A DNA stretch of 37,633 bases from an uncultured Verrucomicrobiales bacterium (GTDB taxonomy: Bacteria; Verrucomicrobiota; Verrucomicrobiia; Verrucomicrobiales; Akkermansiaceae). The position numbers and the translations under genes are program-made. Positions within the stretch are counted from its first letter, which is position 1, and each line of letters starts with the position of its first letter. The notes below the pieces were generated by a model. That model saw only the letters and a list, made by a program, of their open reading frames with translations. It was not told the origin of the DNA and did not search any database. This document shows positions 16,784 to 26,022 of the stretch, piece by piece. The DNA lies in NCBI GenBank assembly GCA_937928425.1, contig CALFVL010000162.1, positions 1 through 37,633 on the forward strand, in the 5' to 3' direction.

Positions 16784-17815
16784 GTGACTGACTTTCTCGC
16801 CACCTACGTTCATGACTTAGATCCCATCATCTTCTCGATCTCAGAGAAGATCAAACTACGCTGGTATGGACTGTCCTACGTCATGGGATTTATGGTCGCC
16901 TACTACATCCTGCTAAGCTTAGCACGTAGGGAGCTCTGGAATATCGCGCAGGAGAAAGTGGGGGATGTCGTCACCTACACGGCCATCTTTGGCGTCTTTC
17001 TTGGAGGGCGTATTGGTTACGTCCTTTTTTATATGATCCCGCGAGACGGACTGGCGCCCATTCTTGCGGACCCAGTCACCATCATCGCAGTCTGGGATGG
17101 GGGGATGGCCTCGCATGGAGGGATCTTAGGCATCATGTGTTTTACCCTCTTCTACGCGTGGCGTCATAAAGTCTCTTGGCCTGCGATGGGAGATGGGATC
17201 GCCATCGTCGCACCCCTTGGAGTTTTCTTCGGGCGCATTGCTAATTTTATCAATGGTGAGCTTTATGGCACCCTCACTGATGAAAAAAAGTGGTGGGCGG
17301 TCAAATTCCCAAAGTCCCTTTACGAAGGTCATCAGGAAGGACTCCAAGCGGCCTTGCGCCAAGCGGCCGTTGCTGATCCGGAGCGCATCGGGCCTATTCT
17401 AGCACCCTATGGTCAGATCAATGGAGACTTCGCTCTTCCGAGAAGTGTTTTCGAGACCCAGATCGAGCCGATTGCTCGGGAAAATCCAGCAGTGCTACAA
17501 GCCCTCGCTGATCACACGCCGGCGAGGCATCCGTCTCAGCTTTACGAGGGGCTTTTAGAAGGCTTATTGGTCTTCCTAGTGCTCTATGTCCTGCGGGTGA
17601 AGTTCCCTAAGCTCTGGCACGGAGTTCTCAGTGGAACCTTCTTTATCCTCTATGCGATTTTTAGAATTGGCGTGGAGAATCTCAGGCAGCCAGACTCAGC
17701 CCAGATCATGGGCCTGACCAAGGGCCAGTTTTACTCCTACTTTATGATTGGGATAGGAATGGCCTTTCTTATTTACGCATGGAAGTCACGGAAATCATTC
17801 TCCCCGTCCCCCTAG
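16784..17815 (+). CDS. lgt: Prolipoprotein diacylglyceryl transferase
   Basis: Lgt transfers diacylglycerol from phosphatidylglycerol to the lipobox cysteine of prolipoproteins in the inner membrane. Key elements are RWYGLSYVMGF (26-36), H111 in ASHGGILG, the Lgt signature GRIANFINGELYG (150-162, with Arg151 like E. coli Arg143) and RHPSQLYEGLLEG (248-260). Between GELYG and RHPSQLYE there is an insertion-like stretch of about 60 extra residues (about 183-245) compared with E. coli, rich in Ala, Pro and Gln. The start is GTG at 16784. One substrate candidate, the lipoprotein at 28541-29272, is in this window. The 91 bases to the convergent sulfatase show no clear terminator. Confidence 0.94.
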   Translation: MTDFLATYVHDLDPIIFSISEKIKLRWYGLSYVMGFMVAYYILLSLARRELWNIAQEKVGDVVTYTAIFGVFLGGRIGYVLFYMIPRDGLAPILADPVTIIAVWDGGMASHGGILGIMCFTLFYAWRHKVSWPAMGDGIAIVAPLGVFFGRIANFINGELYGTLTDEKKWWAVKFPKSLYEGHQEGLQAALRQAAVADPERIGPILAPYGQINGDFALPRSVFETQIEPIARENPAVLQALADHTPARHPSQLYEGLLEGLLVFLVLYVLRVKFPKLWHGVLSGTFFILYAIFRIGVENLRQPDSAQIMGLTKGQFYSYFMIGIGMAFLIYAWKSRKSFSPSP

Positions 17816-17906
17816 AGATACTGGGAAGATCTCTGTGAGCTGCTCCCGCAGGGGCTCAAAGACCTCATATCGCGCTTGAAAACGCTGTGAATTTTCTCGT
17901 ATGGGA

Positions 17907-19400
17907 TCATTTGTTTGCCTTTTTTGGCTGTGTGTAGAGGCGAAGCGGGTATCGTTGGTTCGGGGTGCGATCGTTCTTAAAGGTGTTTTCAAGGCGGCTA
18001 AGAATGTCCACTTTGACTGAGGCAAGGTCATTGGTTTCAGCGGGGTCGTCTTGGATGTTGTAGAGTTCCCAGGACCCAGGTTTTTTGGTATTCACTTGCT
18101 GGCGGATTGCTTTCCAAGGGAAGTCGATGACGGCGAGTTGTCCACGGTAGCCGTGAAATTCCCAGATCATCGGTTTATCTCGCTGGAAGTTGCCTTCGGT
18201 GAGAGCGGGGGTGAGATCACTCCCGTCTAGGTTTTCTGGGCTTTCAACTTTTGCGATGGCGCAGAGAGTGGGGAACCAGTCAGGGAAGTAGGAGGGAGCG
18301 GAGGTGCTAGTTCCTGCTTTAATTTTACCGGGCCAGCGGACGATGGCGGGGACGCGAATGCCGCCCTCGTTAACAGATCCCTTATACCCACGAAGCCCAG
18401 CGGTGGAGTGAAAGAAGAGGGGGTCCACGCCGCCGGTATGAAAGTCGGGGTCTTTTCCCGGGCGGGCTGTGCCGTTATCTGAGGTGAAGATGACGATGGT
18501 GTTTTCTTCGAGGCCTAGTTTTTTAAGACGGGCTAGGATGGTGCCCACGTGCTCATCAAGGTCAGAGATCATGGCTGCGTATCCGGCACGGGGGCGTGGG
18601 TGGGGGAGGTAGCCGTTTTGCCCACGGTAGGGGCCTTTCTCTTCATCCCATTCTTTCGGGTAGCGATCGACCCATTCTTGAGGAGGGTGCATGGCAACGT
18701 GAGGCTCTACAAAGGGGAGGTAGAGGAAGAAGGGTTTATCCTGATTGTGGTCCAGAAATTCTAGGGCTTTCTCGAGAATGCGGTCAGGGGCGTAAGTTTT
18801 GGCACGGTAATCGTCTGCTTTGACTTCGCCTGTGGCTTGCTCTTGGTGGCCGGGGATTGGGGAGGGGTTGATGACTTCAGTCCCTTCGTCATCGTCGAGG
18901 AAGGGGGGGTAAAAGGAGTGTGCGTTTCTTTGGCAATTATAGCCGTAGAAGTGTTTAAAGCCTTGTTTGATAGGTGAGCCGTTCGTGTCGCTGGGGCCTA
19001 GTCCCCATTTTCCAAATCCTCCACTCACGTAACCACCTTTTTGCAAGGCTTCTGCAAGGGTGATGCTTTCTGCATTGATGGGCCATTGGCCGGGAAATTC
19101 ACGCCCGTTTGGGGCGATGCCATTTGAGCGGATATCAGCGTGGCCAAGGTGACGCCCGGTGAGGAGAACACAGCGAGCAGGGGCGCAGACGGGGGCTCCG
19201 GTGTAATGATGGGTGAATTTGATCCCTTCACTTGCGAGGCGATCGAGGTGGGGGGTCTTGATTTTCTCTTGTCCGTAGCAGCCGAGTTCTCCGTAGCCGA
19301 GGTCATCAGCTAAGATGAAGACGATGTTAGGTGCGGCGGCGGTGGCTAGACCGAGAGCTAAGCTGAAGGTCGCGAAGGTCAAAAGAGCGAGAGTGTTCAC
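17907..19400 (-). CDS. Secreted arylsulfatase-family sulfatase
   Basis: This enzyme hydrolyses sulfate esters, with likely natural substrates including sulfated polysaccharides. The signal peptide spans about residues 1-22 (start GTG at 19400). The metal-binding Asp pair is in FILADDLGYG (32-33). The formylglycine motif C72-A-P-A-R76 is followed by LLTGRHLGHAD, and FTSDNGTARPG gives further calcium ligands. The length of 497 residues fits the family. The Cys must be converted to formylglycine by an FGE or anSME enzyme, and neither is in this window. It stands alone between lgt and a methyltransferase gene. Substrate cannot be read from sequence; GLGPSDTNGSP and the local order resemble A-type arylsulfatases. 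Confidence 0.92.
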   Translation of the reverse strand: MNTLALLTFATFSLALGLATAAAPNIVFILADDLGYGELGCYGQEKIKTPHLDRLASEGIKFTHHYTGAPVCAPARCVLLTGRHLGHADIRSNGIAPNGREFPGQWPINAESITLAEALQKGGYVSGGFGKWGLGPSDTNGSPIKQGFKHFYGYNCQRNAHSFYPPFLDDDEGTEVINPSPIPGHQEQATGEVKADDYRAKTYAPDRILEKALEFLDHNQDKPFFLYLPFVEPHVAMHPPQEWVDRYPKEWDEEKGPYRGQNGYLPHPRPRAGYAAMISDLDEHVGTILARLKKLGLEENTIVIFTSDNGTARPGKDPDFHTGGVDPLFFHSTAGLRGYKGSVNEGGIRVPAIVRWPGKIKAGTSTSAPSYFPDWFPTLCAIAKVESPENLDGSDLTPALTEGNFQRDKPMIWEFHGYRGQLAVIDFPWKAIRQQVNTKKPGSWELYNIQDDPAETNDLASVKVDILSRLENTFKNDRTPNQRYPLRLYTQPKKANK

Positions 19401-19450
19401 GAGAAGATACTAGCTGAAAAGAGAGGCGAAATGCACTTTGAATTTAAAAA

Positions 19451-19473
19451 ATAGCTCCTTATGAAAGAGCTAT
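19451..19473 (+). promoter_or_regulatory. Hairpin covering the ribosome site and start of the methyltransferase gene
   Basis: ATAGCTC (19451-19457) and GAGCTAT (19467-19473) form a perfect 7-base-pair stem around a 9-base loop. The right arm includes the GAG ahead of the start and the first two bases of the ATG at 19472. In RNA this would hide the initiation region. Its regulatory role is inference. Confidence 0.35.
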
Positions 19474-20044
19474 GCGAAAGAGAGCAGGAGAGGCACGTGA
19501 AAATCGCCATGTGAAAAGGCGGGGTGAGCGAGAGGCGAGACCTAAGAATGAGGGTGATTTACAAGAGATTTTAGATGAGGCCGAAACTCCTCTTTTGTTG
19601 ATTCTAGACTGTGTGCAGGATCCGAATAATCTCGGTGCGATTTTACGCACGGCGGATGGTGCGGGGGTGGATGCCGTGATCGCCCCGAAGGATAAGGCAG
19701 TCGGCCTGACTGATACCGTGCGCCGGGTGGCAGTCGGAGCTGCTGAGAGTGTCCCTTTTGTGAAAGTGACGAATCTGGCGCGGACGATGAGGGATTTAAA
19801 AGAACGTGGGGTGTGGCTGGTGGGCACCTCAGATCAGGCGAGTCAGTCACTTTATGAGACGGATCTTAAGGGGCCGATCGCGATCGTGATGGGCCGTGAG
19901 GGAGAGGGGATGCGCCAACTGACTGAGAAGGAGTGTGATTTTTTAATTAAGTTCCCGATGAGGGGAAAGGTGGACTGCCTGAATGTAAGTGTCTCAGCCG
20001 CAGTCTGTCTTTATGAGGCTCTGAGGCAGCGGGAGGGGGCGTGA
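19472..20044 (+). CDS. TrmH/SpoU-family RNA 2'-O-methyltransferase, short form
   Basis: This enzyme methylates a ribose 2'-OH in rRNA or tRNA using S-adenosylmethionine. The three SPOUT knot motifs are present: motif 1 [21 protein letters not shown], motif 2 [19 protein letters not shown], and motif 3 [22 protein letters not shown]. The wording of these motifs is closest to RlmB (23S rRNA Gm2251). However, the 190-residue protein lacks the L30e-like N-terminal substrate domain of RlmB. It has only about 35 very basic residues there ([19 protein letters not shown]), which could contact RNA. The ATG at 19472 is used; another ATG at 19461 is out of frame. The stop overlaps the next start as GTGA. 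Confidence 0.87.
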   Translation: MRKRAGEARENRHVKRRGEREARPKNEGDLQEILDEAETPLLLILDCVQDPNNLGAILRTADGAGVDAVIAPKDKAVGLTDTVRRVAVGAAESVPFVKVTNLARTMRDLKERGVWLVGTSDQASQSLYETDLKGPIAIVMGREGEGMRQLTEKECDFLIKFPMRGKVDCLNVSVSAAVCLYEALRQREGA

Positions 20045-20835
20045 GAACACGAATTTTATCAGACCTGCATCTGGGTCACAGTTCATCAAAGCTGGAGTCG
20101 GTGGAGATGTTAGAACCTCTCTTGGAAGAGGTGGACCATTTGATTCTAGCGGGGGATGTGTGGCAGCAGAGGAGGCTGGGGCTGGGACGTGGAAAGGCTC
20201 TGAAGAAGTACGAAGCTCTTAAAAATTTAGTGAGTGAGAGAGGAGTCCGCTTAGAGATTTTACGAGGAAATCATGACCCTGAAGGAGGTGCAGGGGTGAC
20301 TTGGTTAGAGGATGGAGCAGTTTTAGTCACTCATGGGGATGCGATTTACGATGAGGCCACTCCGTGGTCACGGGAGATGGGTCACTACCACGAGCAGGTG
20401 GTGGCGGTGGTGAAAAAGTATGAGAGACAGTGTCATCTCGCAGTGGCTTGTGCTGAGCGAGCACGGGAAATCGCCCTCACCTTAAAGCCGATTCTTTTGC
20501 CGAGTCTTCCACCGCCGTTCAACTTTTTAGCGACGGCCTTATGGCCGCCGCGCCGAACTTTCGAGATGCTGCGGGTGTGGCGAGGGATGGGGAAACAGGG
20601 CTTGCGCTTTTTAGAGCATTCTGGGGAGGGGGCACAGGTTCTAGTCTGTGGGCACTTTCACCGAGCAGGGATTTGGGAGGCTGGGGGAAGGGTATTTATT
20701 AACACGGGGGCTTTTATGAAGGGGAGCCACCCGTGGGCGGTGGACTTGAATGCGGGAGAGATGACTGCGCGTGAACTCACCCTGTGGGGAGGAGTTTATC
20801 GACTGGGTGAGGTGAAGGGGCGTTGGCTACTTTAG
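20041..20835 (+). CDS. Calcineurin-like metallophosphoesterase
   Basis: This is a two-metal phosphoesterase. The five family blocks are visible: D8 and H10 in [31 protein letters not shown], and the C-terminal GHFHRAG. The fold resembles LpxH-type and UDP-diacylglucosamine hydrolases, but a helical insertion in the middle (about 115-185) makes the substrate uncertain. The start is GTG at 20041, overlapping the methyltransferase stop by 4 bases, so translation is coupled. Its stop codon overlaps the stop of the convergent membrane-protein gene. Confidence 0.85.
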   Translation: MRTRILSDLHLGHSSSKLESVEMLEPLLEEVDHLILAGDVWQQRRLGLGRGKALKKYEALKNLVSERGVRLEILRGNHDPEGGAGVTWLEDGAVLVTHGDAIYDEATPWSREMGHYHEQVVAVVKKYERQCHLAVACAERAREIALTLKPILLPSLPPPFNFLATALWPPRRTFEMLRVWRGMGKQGLRFLEHSGEGAQVLVCGHFHRAGIWEAGGRVFINTGAFMKGSHPWAVDLNAGEMTARELTLWGGVYRLGEVKGRWLL

Positions 20836-23069
20836 AAGGTGCCGTTGAGTTTCCGACCGATCCAGAAGAGAGCGAGGAGCAGGATGAGAAGGGTGGGGGT
20901 GAGCCAGTGGGCCCAGAGTTTCGTGGAGCTGATCAGGGCTTGTGGTTGAGGGAGGGCATTGATCTCTTTGATCAGTTCATCGAGTCTGGCAGGGGTGATG
21001 AGGCGACCTCCTGAGACCTTAGCGATTTCTTCGAGAACCTCGAGGCGTGCCGGACGGCCTGTTTTCTCGATCGCCTCACTTTGGGAAATGATTTTGGCCT
21101 CGATTTGGGTTTTAGGATCACTGGGGATAGAAACTTTTATGTGCCATTCGCCAGGTTGGGAAATTTTAAATTGTCCGGTGAAGTGTCCCCAGGCTCCCTC
21201 GTTTTTAGGGAGAGTCGTCTGGCTGACTTTGCCATCTGGGGCGCGGAGCTCGACTTGTAGATTACCCTCGCTCAGCGGGGCTCCTTGAGCGTCGAAGGCA
21301 TTGGCAGCAAGGGAGACGAAGTCCCCAGGTTTAGGGCGCTCTGGGGTGTAGAAGAGGCGGATGCGCTCGCCGGCAGCCATGTTTCTCTGGTAAGACATCC
21401 AGCGGGCAACTTGTCCCCAGAAGCGGTAATGGTAGCGGTCTTCTACCCCACGGCGCCAACGCCAAGCGGAGTCGATCGCCATGTAGAGGACTTTACCGGA
21501 ACCGGCGCGGGAGGTGACGAGGATGGGAAGACGGCCAGAGGAGTTCCGGCGGGCCTCGTTTACCGCTAGGATGGTGGAGCCTGCTTTGGGCTTAGTCACA
21601 GCAGCCTGCCAATAAAACCCGGGCAGGCTCCGCCAGATCGTCTCATTCTGATTCTCATTATCACCGAGCATGGTGAGAAGAGATTTCTCTCCCTCAGGGG
21701 TGAGGCGCATAGGAGTTTCTACGGATTCTGAGAGGCCTTCTTTATGCTCAGGGTCTAGTTCTACGGGGATGAGATCGCCCAGTTCGGACTGGTCAAGCGT
21801 GTATTGGTTCCCTTGAGACCCTGGGATAAAGACGATTCCGCTGGCTTGGTTTTCGACCAGTCCCTTGATGAGATTGGCTTGCTCTACGCTGAGCTGTTTT
21901 TCACCAATGCCAACATCGCCAATGAAGATGACATCATATTTCTGGAGGTCTTCGATTTTTTCAGGAAAGGCCTGAATGTAGTCGGGGCCATTTCCTTTAC
22001 CGAGGTCTGGGTGGAGGAGCAGGCAGTCGACTTGCACGCCGGGGTCACGGGAGAGCGCATTACGGATGAAGCGGTATTCCCAGCGAGGAAGGGTCTCGAT
22101 GACGAGGACGCGGATGGACTCAGGCTTCCCGCTCATGATGAATTCTTGCTGGTTGTTACTCCGAATGAGTTCGCCGTTTGCGAAGGGAATCGAGATCTGG
22201 AGCTTAGAGACGCCTTCTTTTTCTATCCGCCAGAGCATGGAGTCATAGTGGGTGCTGTTAGCGCGTAAGGTGATGTCCTTATACCGTTCTTTTCCGCTTT
22301 CGCTGCGGATGCGGACCTGCGTGCGGATGTCGCGGGCTAAGGAGGACTGGATGGTGAAGGGAATTTGGACGTTCTCGCCCTCGATTCCGTAGGTGGGGGC
22401 ATTGACCGCACTAAGCTCGAGATCGGGTAGACGCTTATCAGAGCCAGTGGCTAAGGTGTAGATGGGAATGTCTTTAAGACGGAATTGCTGAGCTGCGGAG
22501 ATGGGTGAATTTCCGAGATTCCAGTCGCCATCACCTATGAAAATAGCGGCACGGAGATTCTGTCCGTTTTCAAGGATCTGAGTGAGGGCCTCGTGAGGGT
22601 TGCTACCGCTCATTGACTTTTCCAGAGCGCTAGCATCCGTGGCGATGGTTCCGAAGGAGGAGCGGGTGACTCGGTTACGGTCACCATCTTCGAAGCTTTT
22701 CCAAAACTCGCTTTTAAGGAGCCGCGTGACGAGTTGCCGGCGCGTGAGAATGTCCTCACTGCCTTCCATGAAGTCGGGTCTGCGGACATCCTCGGTGTCC
22801 ATAGAGAGTGAGTCATCCCAGATGATGGCGATTTCGGGTTGGAGGTCAGATTCCTGAATGCGGCGCCACTCGGGGTCCATGAGCATGACGCAGACGAAGG
22901 TGATGCAGAAAAGCCGCAAGATCTCTAGACTTCCGCTGCGCTTAGGCCGCGCTGAGCGCTTGATAGCGAGGATGCTGAGAGTGGTGGCGGCAGCGAGGAC
23001 GAGCAGGATCAGGACTAGAGTCAGGCTGCTTGCTTGAAAGTGTAGGGGGCCGAGGTGGAAGTGCTTCAC
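20832..23069 (-). CDS. Membrane protein with VWA-like and glutamine-amidotransferase-like domains
   Basis: Last gene of the MoxR cluster. Two N-terminal membrane helices (about 15-36 and 48-65) are followed by a VWA-like domain with a DxSxS metal-site motif (D85-D-S-L-S89 in IIWDDSLSMDT). A strand-rich section comes next, then a glutamine-amidotransferase-like section (VLVIETLPRWEYRFIRNAL ... VIFIGDVGIG ... FIPGSQGN). A second strand-rich part follows (FYTPERPKPGDFVSL, typical of an Ig-like fold), and one C-terminal helix (about 718-740). No catalytic Cys is seen in the amidotransferase-like part, so it is probably a binding fold. The start is GTG at 23069, overlapping the previous stop as GTGA. 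The 745 residues may assemble with the BatA-like neighbour. Its function is unknown. Confidence 0.85.
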   Translation of the reverse strand: MKHFHLGPLHFQASSLTLVLILLVLAAATTLSILAIKRSARPKRSGSLEILRLFCITFVCVMLMDPEWRRIQESDLQPEIAIIWDDSLSMDTEDVRRPDFMEGSEDILTRRQLVTRLLKSEFWKSFEDGDRNRVTRSSFGTIATDASALEKSMSGSNPHEALTQILENGQNLRAAIFIGDGDWNLGNSPISAAQQFRLKDIPIYTLATGSDKRLPDLELSAVNAPTYGIEGENVQIPFTIQSSLARDIRTQVRIRSESGKERYKDITLRANSTHYDSMLWRIEKEGVSKLQISIPFANGELIRSNNQQEFIMSGKPESIRVLVIETLPRWEYRFIRNALSRDPGVQVDCLLLHPDLGKGNGPDYIQAFPEKIEDLQKYDVIFIGDVGIGEKQLSVEQANLIKGLVENQASGIVFIPGSQGNQYTLDQSELGDLIPVELDPEHKEGLSESVETPMRLTPEGEKSLLTMLGDNENQNETIWRSLPGFYWQAAVTKPKAGSTILAVNEARRNSSGRLPILVTSRAGSGKVLYMAIDSAWRWRRGVEDRYHYRFWGQVARWMSYQRNMAAGERIRLFYTPERPKPGDFVSLAANAFDAQGAPLSEGNLQVELRAPDGKVSQTTLPKNEGAWGHFTGQFKISQPGEWHIKVSIPSDPKTQIEAKIISQSEAIEKTGRPARLEVLEEIAKVSGGRLITPARLDELIKEINALPQPQALISSTKLWAHWLTPTLLILLLALFWIGRKLNGTF

Positions 23070-25066
23070 GGGGTGGAGGAAGGTTGAGGTGAAGCCTTTC
23101 TAGCCCGTAGAGGTGGGCCGGTGGCTTTGGGCTGGAGGCAGAGCAGAGCCTCGGCGAGGAGGAAGAGGAGGACGGCAATTAGGAAGGCCCGCCAAGCCTC
23201 GGCGATGAGGCGGGTCTGAGTATTCTCGTTCTCGAAGAGAGTGTATGGGCTGTCTTTAAGGAGTTGTTCTAGGGTGCTACGGTCTATTCTTTCAGCTTGG
23301 CTTTCTCCAGGGGGGCGGTTTACAGCGAGGGTGCGTTCTCCGAGGCGGTAAACTCCACTGCGGTAGCTTTCCAGAGCGGGATCGAAGGGTTCAAGGTGAT
23401 CTAGTCTTTCCCGTACTTCATCTCCCTGAGTGTGTGCTTTTTTACGTCCGGCGATCGCTCGGTAGTCGGCGTGGAGCCGGTCTGAGCCCTTTTCAAGGAG
23501 ACGCTGAATCGCGACGAGGTGTAAGGCGGTGAATTCTAGGTTAGACCAGCGTTCATCAGGAAGGGTGCTCATGAAGACGGCACTTCCTTGACCTTCTAAT
23601 TGCCGGTAGAGCAGGGGAGAGCCATCATCCCACTCGGCGAGAGATGAGCCTGTTCCTGAAATGCTGCGGCGCTGGATCGCGCGGATTTGACCTAGGGGCA
23701 TGGGGCTGTTATTTTGGCCATTTTGCCAAGGGCCTTCATCTTTAATCCAGTTCCCTGTGATGAAGAACTGTCCCTGAGGTGGGGTGTGGAGGTCCCCCCA
23801 ACTGCTGCTGAAGATAGCCTGATGACCTGTTTCGCTGGGGGGTAAGAAGAGGGCAGATCCTCCAGAGTTTACGAAGCGGGTGAGCTGTGAGGCGATGGTC
23901 CCTGCAGGGAGGGGTGCGTGCCAGATGATGAGGGAGGCATTAGCCCAATCGATCTGAGAACCTTGGGTAGGGGTTAAGACTTCACAGGCTGCGGACTGGA
24001 GGCCGGCGGCAGTGGCTGCTTTATGTAAGTAGGTGCTGCTTGCACTGCTGGGGTCTTCAGTGACTAGGCAAGTTTTCAGAGGTTTTTGGTCGCCGAAGGC
24101 GAAGTAGATGCTGTTATCTCGGGGGTTATTATCAGGTGGGAGGGAGACCCATCCGTAGCCTTGAGTATCCTTAGGGCTAAGGGGAATGTGTTTTTGGAAC
24201 TGGAGCTCTTGCCCGTGTATGGTGATTCTTTCGGAGGAGCGGGCCCCTTTGAAAGAGAAGGTGAGGGGGACGGCTAGGTCACCAGTGCCTTTCCGGCGAG
24301 TGAGCTTAAGGTCTAGGAGCATCTTATCTCCGATTCGGCGTGAGCTGAGAAGCTGGAGGGTGAGGTTTTCTACATCTTCATCTGCGCTGGTGAGGATGCG
24401 GAGATTGGCTTGGGAGGGAAGGGCCTCTAAGCCTGCTCGGATAGCTCCCCAACGAGGGTCGCTGGGCTTCCAATCGTTACGCTGGAGGTCAGAGGCGAGC
24501 CAGATTTCTGCTTGGCCAGGCGCGGCTTCGTCTAGGTAGTCTACCGCTTTGATGAGGAGGTCTGGGATGTCCGCTTCGGTATCAGTGGCGGAGGTGAGGG
24601 AGAGTTCACTTAGGGCCTGAGGGTCTGGCACTTCGTGGAGTTTTCCGCTCGCACTGTCTATGAGGAGGAGGCGAGGGGAGCCTGCTTTCTTGATCGCTTC
24701 GGAGATTTGGGTGAGGGCATTTTGCCGGCGGCTAGGCTGGCCGCTAGCGGCCTTAGTTTCCATACTGGCAGAGCGGTCTAGGATGAGGATGGCGGTGTTT
24801 ATGGAGCCGCTACGGGCGCCGAGAAAACCTCCGATGAGAGGGCGCGCTACTGCGAAGATGAGGGCCGCGATGGCGAGCGTGCGGCAGGCGAGAATGAGGA
24901 AATGTCTGAGTTTTTTCTTCCCGCGAGATTGGCGGGAGGCTCTAAGAAGGAAGGAGGTGGCGGCCCATTTGACGGTGCGGAAGCGCCGCCGATTGAGCAG
25001 GTGAATGATCACCGGAATGGCAGCTGCGAAGAGACCCCAAAGGATCGGTTGTGATAGAAAGCTCAA
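23066..25066 (-). CDS. BatA-like membrane protein with VWA domain
   Basis: The N-terminus MSFLSQPILWGLFAAAIPV with HLLNRRRF matches the BatA-type double-helix domain (TIGR02226-like). Helices lie at about 5-24 and 55-80. A VWA domain follows with the metal-site motif D97-R-S-A-S101 (LILDRSASM). After it comes a section resembling the amidotransferase-like fold of the next gene (LIIWHAPLPAGTIASQL ... GGSALFLPP) and one C-terminal helix (about 628-650). The start is TTG at 25066; it is accepted because it begins exactly at the family N-terminus, 9 bases after the DUF58 stop. BatA-type proteins work with MoxR ATPases, but the role is not settled for this group. Confidence 0.87.
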   Translation of the reverse strand: MSFLSQPILWGLFAAAIPVIIHLLNRRRFRTVKWAATSFLLRASRQSRGKKKLRHFLILACRTLAIAALIFAVARPLIGGFLGARSGSINTAILILDRSASMETKAASGQPSRRQNALTQISEAIKKAGSPRLLLIDSASGKLHEVPDPQALSELSLTSATDTEADIPDLLIKAVDYLDEAAPGQAEIWLASDLQRNDWKPSDPRWGAIRAGLEALPSQANLRILTSADEDVENLTLQLLSSRRIGDKMLLDLKLTRRKGTGDLAVPLTFSFKGARSSERITIHGQELQFQKHIPLSPKDTQGYGWVSLPPDNNPRDNSIYFAFGDQKPLKTCLVTEDPSSASSTYLHKAATAAGLQSAACEVLTPTQGSQIDWANASLIIWHAPLPAGTIASQLTRFVNSGGSALFLPPSETGHQAIFSSSWGDLHTPPQGQFFITGNWIKDEGPWQNGQNNSPMPLGQIRAIQRRSISGTGSSLAEWDDGSPLLYRQLEGQGSAVFMSTLPDERWSNLEFTALHLVAIQRLLEKGSDRLHADYRAIAGRKKAHTQGDEVRERLDHLEPFDPALESYRSGVYRLGERTLAVNRPPGESQAERIDRSTLEQLLKDSPYTLFENENTQTRLIAEAWRAFLIAVLLFLLAEALLCLQPKATGPPLRARKASPQPSSTP

Positions 25067-25075
25067 GGGTGAGGT

Positions 25076-25969
25076 TTAGCGTTTTTTAGTAAGGCGAGAG
25101 GTGATGAAGTGGGAGATGATTTCTTCGTAGTCTGCGCTGGTTTGGAGGAGGTGATAGTCGGCGTGAATGTCGTGGCATTTTTTCTCGACGTTTTCCAAAA
25201 ATTCACGGAGGGCGAGGTGGTATTCTTCGGTGATGAGTTGGGGCTCGGCAACGATGGTGCTACCGTCCTCAAGGTCGATGAAGCGGTGTGGACGCTGGAA
25301 GTGGAAGTCGATTTCTTGGGGGTCTAGGAGGTGGAAGAGAGCGACATCGTGCTTACGGAAGCGGAGGTGCTGGAGAGCACTCCCGAGTTCTTCGGTATCT
25401 AGGAAGAGGTCAGAGAGGATGATGATGAGGGCGCGCTGTTGAGTTTTTTCAGCGATTTGGTGAAGGGCTGGGATGAGGCCTGTTTCGCCTTCTGGTCGGA
25501 GATCTTGGAGGGATTCGAAGATGGCTTGAAGTTGCGCTGGACGGCGGCTGGGAGGAATTTCGAGGTGAATTTTCTCGTTACAGCAGCTGAGTCCGACGGA
25601 GTCTCCTTGGTTGACGATGAGGTAGGAGAGGGTGGCGGCGATGCGGCGGGCAAAGTCGATCTTACTGGGGTGATCGGCGGAGGAGAAGTTCATGGAGCCT
25701 GATGAGTCGATGACAAAGTAGGCACGCAGGTTGGTATCAGCCTCGAATTCTTTGATGTAGTAGCGGTCTGAGCGGGCGTAGGCTTTCCAGTCTAATCGGC
25801 GGGTGTCATCACCGGGGACGTATTTACGGTATTCGGCAAATTCGACTGAGGAGCCACGATGAGGGGAACGGTGGCGGCCAGCCACATTTCCGATCATGGA
25901 ACTACGAGATTCTAGGGGAATGGCGCCAAGGCGGGCAAGGACCTCGGTATCTAGAAAGTCGTATTTCAT
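25076..25969 (-). CDS. DUF58 protein (VWA-type, MoxR partner)
   Basis: The DUF58 signature EFAEYRKYVPGDDTRRLDWK with AYARSDRYYIKEFE is at residues 43-76. It leads into a VWA-like domain with the metal-site motif D88-S-S-G-S92 (FVIDSSGSM). No membrane helix is seen, so it is cytoplasmic. DUF58 proteins almost always sit beside a MoxR AAA ATPase; here the gap to moxR is 53 bases and to the BatA-like gene 9 bases. The likely role is a substrate adaptor or partner of the ATPase. The ATG at 25969 begins MKYDFLDTEVLARL, the usual family start. Confidence 0.93.
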   Translation of the reverse strand: MKYDFLDTEVLARLGAIPLESRSSMIGNVAGRHRSPHRGSSVEFAEYRKYVPGDDTRRLDWKAYARSDRYYIKEFEADTNLRAYFVIDSSGSMNFSSADHPSKIDFARRIAATLSYLIVNQGDSVGLSCCNEKIHLEIPPSRRPAQLQAIFESLQDLRPEGETGLIPALHQIAEKTQQRALIIILSDLFLDTEELGSALQHLRFRKHDVALFHLLDPQEIDFHFQRPHRFIDLEDGSTIVAEPQLITEEYHLALREFLENVEKKCHDIHADYHLLQTSADYEEIISHFITSRLTKKR

Positions 25970-26022
25970 TTCGCTTGGGCGGAGTGGTGCAGCGCTAGGA
26001 GTGGGGGGCGGTCTCGCTCAGT

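Noticed and set aside
17795-18031. 78-residue minus-strand frame in the lgt-sulfatase gap
   Set aside because: It overlaps the sulfatase C-terminus in another frame and the lgt end, and the residues are not protein-like.
19461-19463. ATG at 19461 as a start for the methyltransferase
   Set aside because: It is 11 bases from the real start and therefore out of frame.
25439-25702. Plus-strand frames opposite the DUF58 gene
   Set aside because: They are mirror images of a strongly coding minus-strand gene with clear family motifs.
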